Made by a program: the position numbers and the translations under genes | The notes under the pieces: model-generated | Databases searched by the model: none | Told to the model about the DNA's origin: nothing | What the model saw: the letters and a program-made list of their open reading frames with translations, nothing else | Shown here: piece after piece, positions 53,165 to 64,000 of the stretch | How positions within the stretch are numbered: the stretch's first letter is position 1 | How the letters are laid out: each line of letters starts with the position of its first letter | Assembly (NCBI GenBank): GCA_951213105.1 | Contig: OX578136.1 | Location: 156,433,178-156,497,177 of the forward strand | DNA length: 64,000 nucleotides | Direction: 5' to 3' | Origin: Amaurobius ferox | Lineage: Eukaryota > Arthropoda > Arachnida > Araneae > Amaurobiidae

Positions 53165-53474
53165 AATATCTGATGTGTTCAGCACATGACGTTCCTTATA
53201 CATATAATGCAATGGATTTACTTCTTTCACAGTGAAAATGATATAGTATATTGTTCACGACACAATGTTTTTAACATTGAATTGCACATTTGGCGCTTTT
53301 CCGGATGACAACATGAAAAATAATTCCAAAGTACCCAATTATCTGGTATTTCGTGCAATTCTAGATTGACAATTATCAATAGCATCCGCACTAACCAATA
53401 GAGGCTATATTTTAAAATATTTTATTAATTATATCACCAATTTGGCATTATTTTCATTAATGTAACGTTATTTT
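53165..53474 (+). repeat. Family A dispersed repeat, truncated
   Basis: It begins ATCTGATGTGTTCAGCACAT and includes the start of the internal TTTGGCATTATTTTC block. The rest is replaced at about 53,475 by a family B copy. Confidence 0.5.
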
Positions 53475-53722
53475 TAACACTTTACAACATAGATGAAAAG
53501 TGTTTGACTCCGGTCATTCTGTCTGTCTGTCCGTTTGAACGATAACTGCCGGAAAATTGACTTTATCAAAATGAAATTTTATAATAAAGAGACGGTCTGT
53601 AGGACATACGGAAATGTAAATGATTAATATCACGCAATTAGTTTTGGATTGAATCCGGGTTGGCAAAATGAAATACATTAAAACCTGGGTTCAATGTATT
53701 TCATTTTGTCAACCATTTTGTT
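53475..53722 (+). repeat. Family B dispersed repeat, copy 3, with terminal 22-bp hairpin
   Basis: It carries CTGTCTGTCTGTCCGTTTGA and ends in a near-perfect inverted repeat, 53,658-53,679 against 53,693-53,714 (one mismatch in 22), loop 13 bp. Confidence 0.6.
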
Positions 53723-53976
53723 TTATATCGGTCTATTTCTGTCCTTCAAAAAGATAACAAACTTAAAAGTACAAATAGGCATTCTAGTTATGATATTGCT
53801 TTGAACATTGAATTCGCAGAAATTAGGAAACTTATGTACTTATTGTTATTGCACACACCCAGAATAAATGACAAATATACATAGCCTGTAATATACTAGG
53901 CTAGTGATAAGGCTTACATGGATAAGCATTTACAAAGATTATATGCTTCTCCGGCATTCTAATACTTTGTTTCGTA

Positions 53977-54300
53977 TTGCGGCCCCAAACCCCAAATACT
54001 AGACTATTCCTAGTCATCATTGTATCGATTGGTGTTTCCTTTTTCTCACTAGTCGAATCCTTCATCGTCTACTCAAAAACCCTTCTTTCATTCCAAGAAC
54101 TCTCTACTCAAGAACACACTATTCATGAACACTCTACTCAAAACACTACTCAAGAACGCACTACTCAAGAACACACTACTCAAGAACACTCTACTCAAGA
54201 GCACACTACTTACACAGCCACTACTCAAGAAGTCACTCTAACTCTCACGATCAGAAACATATTCCTATTCTACCGTAAGAACGTAAATAATGCTGATTAG
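53977..54300 (+). other. ORF over a 15-bp minisatellite, doubtful gene
   Basis: 107 codons. The first part is hydrophobic (LFLVIIVSIGVSFFSLV, which could be a signal anchor). The second half is the translation of a 15-bp repeat (ACTACTCAAGAACAC, about 54,108-54,235), giving TQEHT repeats. The repeat unit is a multiple of three, so it stays open by construction. The start codon is not a clear ATG. Coding is doubtful. Confidence 0.25.
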
Positions 54301-54475
54301 GTCAGTGATTCGTCTAACAACCAAACCAGTTAGGATGGTTAGTTTAAAGAAACATAAATTATAATACAAACTGCAGGAGATAATAATCGAAAGGTTATTT
54401 AGACCTCACATCCTTTAAAGGGAAGTGTGACATACTGTAATTGAAAACCTCTGACCAACGATTTTTCAAATTATC

Positions 54476-55286
54476 TCTTATAGGAAAATTATTGTGACGG
54501 GTGCGAAAATTCGAGTTTTCGCGAAAATAACACCTTTCAAACATCCCTGAACTCAAATCGAACATTTTTGAAGTTTTGCGCGTGTGTGGATGTGTGTGTG
54601 TGGAAGCCATATCTCACGAACGAATAGAGCGATTTAAAGAAATTTGGTACGATTGTTACAATCGGCGAATGTTAGAAACCTACTGATTTTAAACGAGATA
54701 GAATGTTCGGTAGACCACCGTAATTTTCGAATGATTTTTTTAAAAAGTCGTTGAAAAATCAGGTCCTTTTATAATGTTAAATGATTAGTCATTCTTTACG
54801 TAATTTATCATTAGGAAACGAATAGCACCCACTTTAGAGCGCGTGCATGGACTGTTCTTGATATATAGCACGCTTTTAAATAAAATTATCAAAATGTTCT
54901 GTAAATAGTTTTTCCTTGGCGATAAAATTGGTAACCTTTGAAAAATGTTGCCAAATCAACAAAATGTAAAAAAATTGGCAAAACTAACACTTGAGTAACG
55001 AAAATAACGGTAGAATTAACAAAACATTCTAAAGATTAAAATCGTTTAGTATATGTATTATATTATTTAGCGAATGTTAAAAATATTTCTAATTGCCTTC
55101 TTAGATTTCTGCGAAATCAAAATAGTTTTATATACATTGCCATGCAGAAGAACGCCGAATATTAATGTACAATCGAACGTTAAAAACATTGTATCATGGA
55201 TCTTGTACATCAATAGTTTGTTCTGAAAGAAATAAAATAATTTTATTGCACAGGAAAAGTCATGTGCTGAGACTTCAGATTTTCTT
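54476..55286 (-). repeat. Family A dispersed repeat, long subfamily, minus strand
   Basis: It matches 58,745-59,737 (GTGACGGGTGCGAAAATTCG, ATCTCACGAACGAATAGAGC) and ends with GAAAAGTCATGTGCTGAGAC..CAGATTTTC at 55,286. The hairpin end is degraded. Confidence 0.55.
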
Positions 55287-55697
55287 TTAAATATATAAAA
55301 TTAATCGGATAAAGATGTAAACAATTTTTGCTGATGATTTAACAAACTTTTAATTGCAATTCTGAGTTGAGGTACAGGGAACAAACAGAACAACACTTAA
55401 CTTGATAAAAGTTTTGTAACTGGAACTCAAGATAAAGACCACAGAGACACCTGAAAATTGGTATGTGCCAAGATAAAATACTATTTCAAGGTAACCATGG
55501 TTACCGATGCGATAAGTTTATGATCTAAGGATTCTTAAAAATAGTATCTTCAAATTCGAGAAAATATTACCGCATAACGGAAAATATTTGTTTCTGTCTC
55601 TATTACTTTTGACATTAAGAGAATGAAACAGTAAAAACTAGACATTACACAGACTAAATTTTGTGTTGTTTTCGCAGTGTAATATACTGGGAAGAAT

Positions 55698-57010
55698 CAC
55701 AGTGTGACCACCTCCTACTTTTGACGTAAACAGCGCGTAGCCAATGACAGAAGGCGCATGTCGAGCTAGCTTGTGGTGTATATAATATGTGTTGTAGGCA
55801 TTCTGAAAACATATCACTCGTTGCTGTCATGGCTAAAAGGAGCGATTTATCAGATTTGGTAAAAGGAATGATTATCGGGTTTCGGGTCAGAGTGACAGTA
55901 TTTCCGAAGCAGTACAATATGTGAACTGTCCGCGTACTGCTGTGGTTAAAGGGTATCGTTAATGGAGAAATGTCACCATTGCGAATGAGTGACGTGTAAA
56001 CTGCTGAGCACTGTGTGCAATTGATGTGAGAGGTGAACGTTGTCTCCAAAGGTTCGTGTGGACTGATCACTGCTCTACAGTGGAGCAACTTACTTGTCGA
56101 ATAAACCAGGGTGAACCAGGAATGAACCAGGCTGAACCAGGAATGAACCAGGGTAAACCAGAAATGAACCAGGCTGAACCACGAATGAACCAGGGTGAAC
56201 CAGGCTGAACCAGGAATGAACCAGCTCGAATGAACCAGTGGGTCTTAAATAAAAGTTCAGTGAACCCAGCTGCGCGCGTATAGGCCGCCGAAGGAGACGG
56301 ATTGTTACTGCACCTATGTTAATGAATGTACATCGACAGAAAAGGCTTACATTTGCACGGCAGTATCGGAATTGGACCTCCGCTGATTCGCAAAACGTTA
56401 CATTCTCCAATGAGTCACGTTATCTTCTTTATCGAGCGGATGGGCATTGGCGTATAAGGCTTGAAAGATCGGAGAACAAACACTTATCAACCATTACAAA
56501 AGAACACAAGGCGATGGTGCAGTGATAATGGGAGTAATCTCAGGAATGTTTTCGTGGCGTTCTTTGGGTCCACTCATACCTGTAGAAGGCCATATGAACC
56601 GAATTCGTTATCCATCCTTTCAGCCCACATAGACCCATACATGCTAATCGTCTTCTCTAGGGTGGACGGGATCTGCCTTCACAACATTGCGACGTGTCAC
56701 ACAGCGAGATCTGTCATAGAGTGATTGGAGGAGCCCAATGAAAACTTCAAAGTACTTCTCTAGCCTCCAAAATCCTCAGACTTAAACCCAATTGAACATC
56801 TGTGAGACCACCTCGCTCTGCTTGTTGGTTTTATGGATTCTTCACCAAGCACTCTTCAACAGCTGTCAGATACATGGCAGTTAGCATGGCTCCACATACT
56901 TGTAAACACCTTTCAGCACCTTATTGAGTCACTCCTAGACAGTCTAGCTACTATCCGTGCTACAAACAGCGATTACTCCTGCTGTTAGCTGGTTGTCACA
57001 ATAATGTGAC
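55698..57010 (+). pseudogene. Tc1/mariner-like DNA transposon, decayed
   Basis: The ends are diverged inverted repeats, CACAGTGTGACCACC at 55,698 and GGTTGTCACAATAATGTGAC ending at 57,010. The transposase is readable in broken plus-strand frames: MAKRSDLSDLVKGMIIGFR at 55,829, KRLTFARQYRNWTSAD and VTFSNESRYLLYRADGHWRIR at 56,340-56,460, then SSDLNPIEHL at about 56,773-56,805. The first catalytic Asp region (FSDE) reads FSNE. Multiple stops are present. A 12-bp minisatellite has expanded inside the coding region. Confidence 0.75.
56103..56230 (+). repeat. 12-bp minisatellite (GAACCAGGNNTG-type) inside the Tc1 relic
   Basis: About ten units alternating AATGAACCAGG and CTGAACCAGG/GTGAACCAGG. 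It encodes NQGEPGMNQAEP-like text in one frame, but lies in a dead transposase. Confidence 0.85.
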
Positions 57011-58744
57011 TACTGTATGGTATATAAAATTTTATTAGACTCAAAAACCTATGTCTATTATTAGGAACATCTAATTAGGTTATATCTGGTTTTTAGGCTG
57101 TATAAGGTATAAATGCTTAAAATATGCATTAAAATGAAAAAGGAAAGGGTTTAAACAAAATGCTAAAGGAAAGAGGTAATTTTTAAAGCGTTGATTCACT
57201 TACTTTTAATAAACATTTGTTTCAAATTCCTCCAATATTCTAAAATTGCCTCTTCTAATATTCAGTTGGAAATAATTTCGTTTTGAGAGTTAAACTATTG
57301 ATATAAAATAATACTAAATTCACAGTCGCAGTAATCATACCTTTATAGTTCCACAATGCGCCGATAAAAGTATTCTCGGAGCAAAGATTCACTCAGTAGA
57401 ACATGCATAGTTGGATGCATTCCATGCTTTTCGCGCGTTTCAGCATCGAATAACCGATAACTATACTAGCAGAAAGGAAACTTTATTAGCATGACTGACA
57501 TTATGAATCAAAGTAGAAAATTGAAAAATTGCTGTACATAGCACATTTTGCTGCCAATTATCATATATTCCGCTTTGAAGTCAAAATGTTCTACACCAGG
57601 TGTAGGGAGTGTGAACCGAAATATAAGTAAATATTTTACAGAAAATTTGAAAAAATATATAATTTCAGGACATACCATTTAGTGGAGCGAAAATTAAGTG
57701 CAGGAAAGTTGTAAAATACACGGTATTTCTTTCAGGATTTCATGGCCGGGGAGGAGGGGGGCGAATGAAACTGTAGGGGGGCAAGTTTTCCAATTGCCCT
57801 ATATAAATATATCTAAATGCTGTCACATAAATATAAAATATGGTATCCTAAAGATTCTTCGTGGGGGGGGGGGGGGGATAACCTACCCCTGGGAGCTTCG
57901 CTCCTGCGGATGTATGCCTGAAATAAACATTAGAAATGTATAGTACAGAAATTACTATTTTTTCTATCTTTACAGTAGAAGGAAATATAAAGGAAAAGTA
58001 TTAGAATCGGAATTTAAGTTTTTCAATGTGGTACGCGTTTTGGGCTATCTAGAACACGAACATATGGTTTTGAATATCATGTGGTTGTGTGCCTATGTAT
58101 AATATATGCATCCACTGTAGTTAAAGAACTTACAAAATATAAAAGTCAAGTTATTTTTGTGTTACTGCCTTGCCTCTTATATTTTGATGTGATTTCAAGA
58201 TATAAATAAAACATTATCGAGTTTTTCTTTACGGAATGACTGACCTTAAAAAAATAACAAAAATCTTCAATAAAAGCTTAAATATACTTAAATGTATTCA
58301 TTAATTATTTATATCATACATAATTTTAGGTGGTAGAACAAATAAAACCAACCGCATTATTCTAGAATAAAGTGATCTCAATATATTTCATCTATTTTGT
58401 AATTTTATCTATTTAGTGATGATTCAAGATAAACTAATCATTGAAAGAAAATTTAATATGGAAAAAATAATTTAAATTTACTGCAATATAAAATAAATAA
58501 CTGTTTTATATATTATTTTCTGTGATAAAATATAACACCATAATTCGTATCTCTACATAATATACACTGAACTGACTGAGCGAGTGATGTATAAAAATTA
58601 TCAAGCACCTCCACTCTAGCTAAAATATTGGTTTTTGCCTCATTCAAACAACAAAGAGATAAGAAGTTCAAATCAGGTGTGGCGATATAGAAGGACTTTA
58701 TAAAAATTACACCATTTTGCCTCTCAAAAACGTTCACCGTTCCA
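57011..58744. other. Intergenic stretch, nothing recognised
   Basis: It includes G-rich patches (57,745-57,782 and a run of about 15 G near 57,864-57,878). No gene or shared repeat identified. Confidence 0.3.
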
Positions 58745-59737
58745 TTTTTACTTTCCTTATATACATAATGTATAAGGAAAGTATTGTGACGGGGTCGAAA
58801 ATTCGAATTCGAGTTTTAAACGGTAGAGCACGTTTCAAGCATCCCTGATCACGAATCGAAAATTTTTGAGGTGATGTCCGTCTGTGTATGCGTGTGTGTA
58901 TGAAAGTATGTGTGTGTGTGTGTGTGTGTGTGTCAGTGAGTCTGTGAAGACGATATCTCACGACCGAATAGAGCGATTCGAATGAAATTTGGTACACACA
59001 ATCCGTAAATCACAATCCGTGATTGTTAAATCACAATCTGTGGATACTGGTAGCCTATTGTTTTAAAACACAATCGAATGTTCAGAACCCCCCTACATTT
59101 TCGAGTGAAATTTTAAAAAAATCATCAAAAAATCAAAACCTTTAATAAAGTTACGCAAATTGACATTTTTTATGCAAATTTTCCTTAGAAAACGATTGAC
59201 ATAAACTTTAGAACGCTAGCATGAACCGTTCTCGAGGAATTGCACATTTTGCAAATAAATTTATCAAAAAATCCCATAAATTAAAAAAAATATTAACTGT
59301 TAAAAAATATGTTCACTTTTCATATGTAATATCATTCGATAAATTGGGTGACATCAATCTCGTGGATCTAACTCGTTCCATTCACAAGAAAATATACTTT
59401 GAGTAATACTTTTGTATTTGAATGCAATAGTCATTTATCTGATGTAAGAATAACTTATGTCTCTGTCCATAGCGCTTGGCGAGATTTTGGCGACGAATTT
59501 GGCGGAATGTCGCCAACTTGGTGATTTTTTTTTTTAAAATGCTGCGAAATTAACGAAAATCTCGCCAAATGGATAATAATGACGCCAAATCAATAAAAAT
59601 GACGACTATTTGGAGAGAAATCAATATCTTGGAAAGAATATAAGTATCTACTATAAGAATAACATTTTTTTAACTGTAAAAGTAGTAAATTCATTGCATT
59701 ATATAAGGAAAGCCATGTGCTGCCCACATCAGAATTT
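58745..59737 (-). repeat. Family A dispersed repeat, long subfamily, best-preserved minus copy
   Basis: The hairpin end TTTTTACTTTCC..GGAAAG is at 58,745-58,784, a TG core at 58,905-58,932, the TTGGCGAC motif block at 59,470-59,610, and the other end, AAAGCCATGTGCTGCCCACA, at 59,709-59,737. Confidence 0.7.
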
Positions 59738-60650
59738 TATGTTTAAATTCGAAACGGTTTTTAAGATTTAAAACTTTTATAGTGCAGATATCACATTTAG
59801 TGGCTACTAATCCTTCAGAATGTGCGAAACGCGGGAGAATTGGTTGGCTATTTAATGCATAAAGAGAAAGAAAACAAGGAATAAATTATTTTAATTCTGT
59901 AGCCAAAGTTATCTGCTGCTCACATAAGACTTCTGCAGATATATCAGAGTTTAAAACATGAAACTGATAACTAAAGAATTGATTAGAGATACCATTTTGA
60001 GCGATGATTCAAATAGCGGACATCGAACAGAACTGATAAGCAGTTCATAAAAGTTTTCAACCCAAACTGTAAGGATGAAGACCATAGTCCCTCGAGGCAA
60101 CCGAAAGCGAACATAAAATACCGTTATGAAGTAACCATGGATACGAATGGAGATATCAACCATGATGTATTGAAAAGCGTAGCTTCAAATCTGAAGCAGA
60201 ATTGGACTTTTATGTGCTAGTCTATTTGTTCAGGCCTTAATAGGTTTCCTTTTATTTTTCTTTTCATTACAAAAAATGATCATAGGTTTAGGAAGAAAAT
60301 ATTATTTAAAAAACTGTTATACATTTTTCGATAAACCCTTGTCTCAAATTTAAAGTTAAATTAAATTTTATCGCATGTTACTAAACCTTATCAGAGGGGT
60401 TGCAACGTCGGTACCTATTTGAGATTCCTATTACAGACGAGAGGTCCTTAACCTATTGCTCGCAAGCAGGAAATTGGTGTTTTACAAAAGGCAATAAAAT
60501 GAAAATCCAGAGAACTGAAAAGAGTATTTTAAAAAATTCCCGAATTTTATTTTTTATTATATTAAAATTTATTTTCCTTATAAGTCATAAAATTACCTGT
60601 AAGAGCTCTCAAAACACTATCCCTATAAAAAATGTTTGTTTAACGCTTTA
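59738..60650. other. Intergenic stretch, nothing recognised
   Basis: A short relic, TCTGCTGCTCACATAAGACT at 59,911, resembles a family A end. Otherwise nothing. Confidence 0.3.
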
Positions 60651-60651
60651 A

Positions 60652-61880
60652 TTTTTACTTTCCCTGCAATACATGGTAATGTATAGGGAAAGTATTGGAT
60701 CCATACCGAAAATCAGAATTCGAGTTTTCGACGGGTCTGCACGTTACGAGACCTCTAGAATAGCTTACTATAAAGCTCTAGAATACGAAAAAACTATTTT
60801 TAACGTCACGGCTGTGTGTGTGTCTCTCAGTATTTCTGTGCAGATATTGTATCCATTCTAATTTCATAAAATTTGGTAGCTAAGTTACTTGTGGGTGACC
60901 CTAGTGCTTATTAGTTTTGGGTATAATTCCGGATAAAAGAACCCGCCTTTTTTTTTGCAAAATGGCCCACAAAAATTGCCTGTATCCAATCTAGCTGAAA
61001 AATTAATTTACCAAATTTCACCAAAATCGATTGTTAAAATTGATCGCTTGTGGGTCACACTGGTGCTAATTAGATTTTGGTACGATTCGGAAAAACATAA
61101 CCTGCCAATTTTGCGAAATGACCCGCAAAAATCGTAAAAAATTATAGCAAAAATCTACGTATGCTCAAATATATCCATTAAATGCTTGTTGTATACGTAA
61201 TTTTTAACGATGAAAAGAATAAGACCAACCTTATTACATTAGCACTACCCGTTCTCGAGATATTTTAGTTTTTTTTAATGTCTCTACGCCACCTTTGAAA
61301 TTAATGTCAGATACCAAATGAGAACGAAAATTTAATTAAAAGTGAATAGGAAGAATACGAACTCTAGAATACGAAAAAACTATTTTTAAGGTGACGTCTG
61401 TATGTGTGTGTCTGTGTGTCTATCTCTCTGTCTTTCTCTGCAATGTATGTATCCACTGTAACTAAAAAACTAATGGACCGAATTTCATAAAATTTGATGG
61501 GTAAGTCACTTGGGTAAGACCCTGGTGCTGATTGCTTTTTGGTAGGATTCGTAAAAATATAATCCGCCTTTTTTTTGCGAAATGTCCTGTAAAAATTTCA
61601 TGTATCCACTCTAACTAAAATACTAAATGACCAAATTTCACAAAAATTGGTAGATAAGTTACTTGTAGGATACTCTGGTCCTGATTAGAGTTTGGTACGA
61701 TTCGGAATAGAACAACCTGCCTTTTTTTACGAAATGGCCCGCAAAAATTCCATGTATCCACTCTAGCTAAAATACTAATTGACCACATTTCACAAAATTT
61801 GGTAGATAAGTTACTTGTTGGATACTCTGATGCTGATTAGATTTTGCTACTATTCGGAATAGAACAAGCTGCCTTTTTTT
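60652..61880 (-). repeat. Family A dispersed repeat, two joined partial copies, minus strand
   Basis: The hairpin end is at 60,656-60,697. The GACA/GTGACGTC subfamily body appears once to about 61,345 and again from about 61,350 (GAATACGAAAAAACTATTTT recurs at 60,781 and 61,367). Internally AATTTCACAAAATTTGGTAG-type blocks repeat four times. Confidence 0.6.
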
Positions 61881-61882
61881 AG

Positions 61883-62457
61883 TGACTGAGTCTCCTTATA
61901 CCAATTTAGAAATGCCACCTTTTGTCAAGTTCCCCCAATATTTCTTCTAATTTCTTCATAACTGTAGCCATGTTCACTTAATAGTACTATTTTACATCGC
62001 TTTCTGGGTGACCAGTCAACTTTTTGAGCCATTTCTTTAATTTTATAACGTTTTACAAGCTCACTAAATCAAAGAACACACAAAAAAGAACCCAACTTGA
62101 TAGCAATCACATAACACAATGATAAATGTCCTATGACCTGTTGGCTCATTGCCAAAATAAGATGACTCCTGATTGGCTCTCTAAATACTCATGCTCATTG
62201 GCTACATTCAAATGAAGGAAATCTACTAATCTATTTCATATAAACCTAAGCAAGTCCTGCTTCTTTTTTCTGGTTATTTGGTTATAACTTTTGATAGAAT
62301 ATAGATAATTGAACAAATGTTATTGCATTACAATTTTGATTAAATTATATTTTATAGATATATATTTTTATGGTATTGGTATGAAAAAAGTGATGTTATG
62401 AGCCATCAAGCTACACTTTTTCCAAAAGGTTTCCACAATTTTGTCCACTACTGTACA
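61883..62457 (-). pseudogene. Tc1-like transposon, 5' fragment
   Basis: The terminal repeat on the minus strand, TACAGTAGTGGACAAAATTG at 62,457, is typical of Tc1 relatives. An N-terminal frame on the minus strand begins MAQKVDWSPRKRCKIVLL at about 62,032 and includes GYSYEEIRR, a helix-turn-helix DNA-binding start. It is cut at 61,883 by the adjoining family A sequence. Confidence 0.6.
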
Positions 62458-63536
62458 CAACTACGACTTACCATAGTGTCTCAAGTTTACTCAGATATCG
62501 TAGTAGTGTCAGCTGAAAAATTACGTACATTGTGTTGACTTTTATTTAAGGAATCCATATGATTTTGTAGCCACTAAATGTTATTAAAGTAACACATATT
62601 CTACGTACACTAATTATGCAAAACATTACATAATTAAATATTTACCTCACCTGACTGCCTTCCCCATGACGTAAATTTAGATTTACCATACGCCGAAAGT
62701 CGAAGACGGGTTGTCAAATTTAACGATTTACCACCATTTTGCCGATTTTCCGAAAGTCCGAAAAGGACAGCGGAACAACGATTATTCTACGACATGTGAG
62801 ATATTTCTAGAAGTTTCTACAGTGACAGACTATAAAGGGAGTCATCACTCAGTTAGAGAGAATTTGACGCGACATAAGCAAACATTAAATTGTGATTTTT
62901 GTCAATGTTTTGAGAACAGTGTTTTGTTAAATGACTTTCGTCAATGTTTTGAGAACAATGAAGATGGTTTCGTTAAATGATTTCCTCAATATTTTGAGAA
63001 TAATATCGGTTATTCTGTGAAATTGAAATTAGTAGAGCATTTAAGTTCTGTTTTACTTTATATTGGTCTTGCTTACGCTGTGCTTATGAATAAACGTGTT
63101 AATTATACAGAAATTCGGACCTACTCTTGTATCCTGAGCATACACCCACGATTTCAGAGTATATGTCTTGACAATACGTTGCTCAAGTTTTCCTCCTTCA
63201 CTCAAAAAATATATTTTTCTTTAATACTTTTAACCTTCAATACGTACATAATATATGTGTAGGAAATGTGTTATGACACGATTAAATGTTATAATTTAAG
63301 CTTTTAACAGTTAAATACGTTTGAGACACGCTTGAATATACATCGAATGTTTCTGAAGCGCTATATGTGTATAGGTGAGGGTATGAACATTATCTCTCAC
63401 GGCAAGCTATTCAAACGAAATGTTTGTCTGTTTGCTACAGTAAATGTTAATGATTAATCACTAATCCTGCCTTATGAAGTAATATATCAAAATGAATATT
63501 ATCTATCACATTCTACAGGGTCAAGCCACATTTTTG
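62458..63536. other. Unassigned stretch with two short ORFs
   Basis: Frames at 62,711-62,980 and 63,017-63,262 have no recognisable motif. The first covers a short imperfect repeat (GTCAATGTTTTGAGAACA at 62,901 and 62,940), so it is probably not coding. Confidence 0.25.
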
Positions 63537-63705
63537 TGACCACCTCTTACATTTGACGTCAACAATGCATAACCATTTGAAGAAGGCACGGGTTGTGAGC
63601 TGGTTTGCTGGATATATAAGGCGTGGTGTTGACATTCTGAAAACTATCACTCGTTGATGTCATGGATAAAAGGACCAAATTATCAGATTTGAAAAAAGGG
63701 ATGTG
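63537..63705 (+). pseudogene. Tc1-like transposon, 5' end fragment of the 55.7-kb family
   Basis: CACATTTTTGTGACCACCTC at 63,531-63,552 and the following 150 bp match 55,698-55,855, through ATGGATAAAAGGACCAAATT, the transposase start. It breaks off at about 63,705. The remaining bases to 64,000 hold nothing I recognise. Confidence 0.6.
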
Positions 63706-64000
63706 TCGCAGTAAATTATGGTTTACACAACATATTTAGGACATTTTACCAAAAATTTGACTTTAATTAATAAACACCACCATTTTATTTTACTGTGTCA
63801 CTTTACGACACACTGCAGCTAACGCTCTTTTTTTAATTCTTTTTTTACAAGAATTTCTTTCACAAGAACACAAGATTCCTAGTTGCGAGATCAAGTGCAA
63901 CCGGGTTTTCGAAAACATTCCAGCAGAAATGCCAGATGTTTCCCATCGTAAAATGACCAGTGCACATGTTACACAAAAGAAAATAATATTCAGTTCCCTG

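Noticed and set aside
57864..57878. G-quadruplex-forming element from G runs
   Set aside because: It is a single homopolymer run without the four-tract arrangement. It is better read as low-complexity DNA.

Overview
The window looks like a gene-poor, AT-rich piece of an animal genome, most plausibly an arthropod and perhaps an arachnid. The reasons are long (TA)n, (CA)n and (GACA)n microsatellites, a Jockey-clade LINE with an RRM/zinc-knuckle ORF1, several Tc1/mariner relics, and arthropod-style TATA and TCAGT promoter motifs. No host gene could be identified with confidence. The organism assignment is an inference from the transposon content.

The centre, 26,838-49,907 (about 23.1 kb), is one very unusual Maverick/Polinton-type element. 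Its ends read AG...CT and it is flanked by near-identical 6-bp target duplications (catacg / catagg). It is almost entirely a giant inverted repeat. A left arm of about 13.3 kb and a right arm of about 7.0 kb surround only 2.7 kb of unique sequence. The unique core holds the 3' end of a capsid-type gene, an adenain-like cysteine protease, an A32/FtsK-like packaging ATPase, a small basic protein with a hydrophobic tail, and a late gene apparently split in two by a frameshift at a T run. Neither a protein-primed DNA polymerase B nor an rve integrase is visible. The left arm seems to have replaced the part of the element that would carry them and to have cut the capsid gene. Both arms carry a PC4-domain gene, a terminal array of seven TGACGTCA sites mixed with GATAAG motifs, a two-copy 289-bp repeat and a Jockey-like LINE at the same site. 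The left arm holds a head-to-tail LINE dimer. The right arm holds a single 5'-truncated copy with a 10-bp target duplication. All three LINE copies have lesions.

Left flank (1-26,837): dispersed copies of a 0.7-1 kb non-autonomous family with a microsatellite core and a terminal hairpin (called family A here); Penelope-like reverse transcriptase fragments bounded by inverted terminal units and (TA)n blocks (3.8-12.3 kb); a MITE with long terminal inverted repeats (6.4-7.3 kb); a Tc1-like pseudogene (13.8-15.2 kb); a 1.8-kb tandem duplication (17.3-20.9 kb); a Tc1 relic split by a family A insertion (22.4-23.7 kb); and a 590-bp foldback element (23.7-24.3 kb).

Right flank (49,908-64,000): further family A and family B copies, a long (TA)n block, a decayed Tc1-like element (55.7-57.0 kb) and two Tc1 5' fragments (61.9-62.5 and 63.5-63.7 kb). 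The rest is AT-rich sequence in which I recognise nothing.
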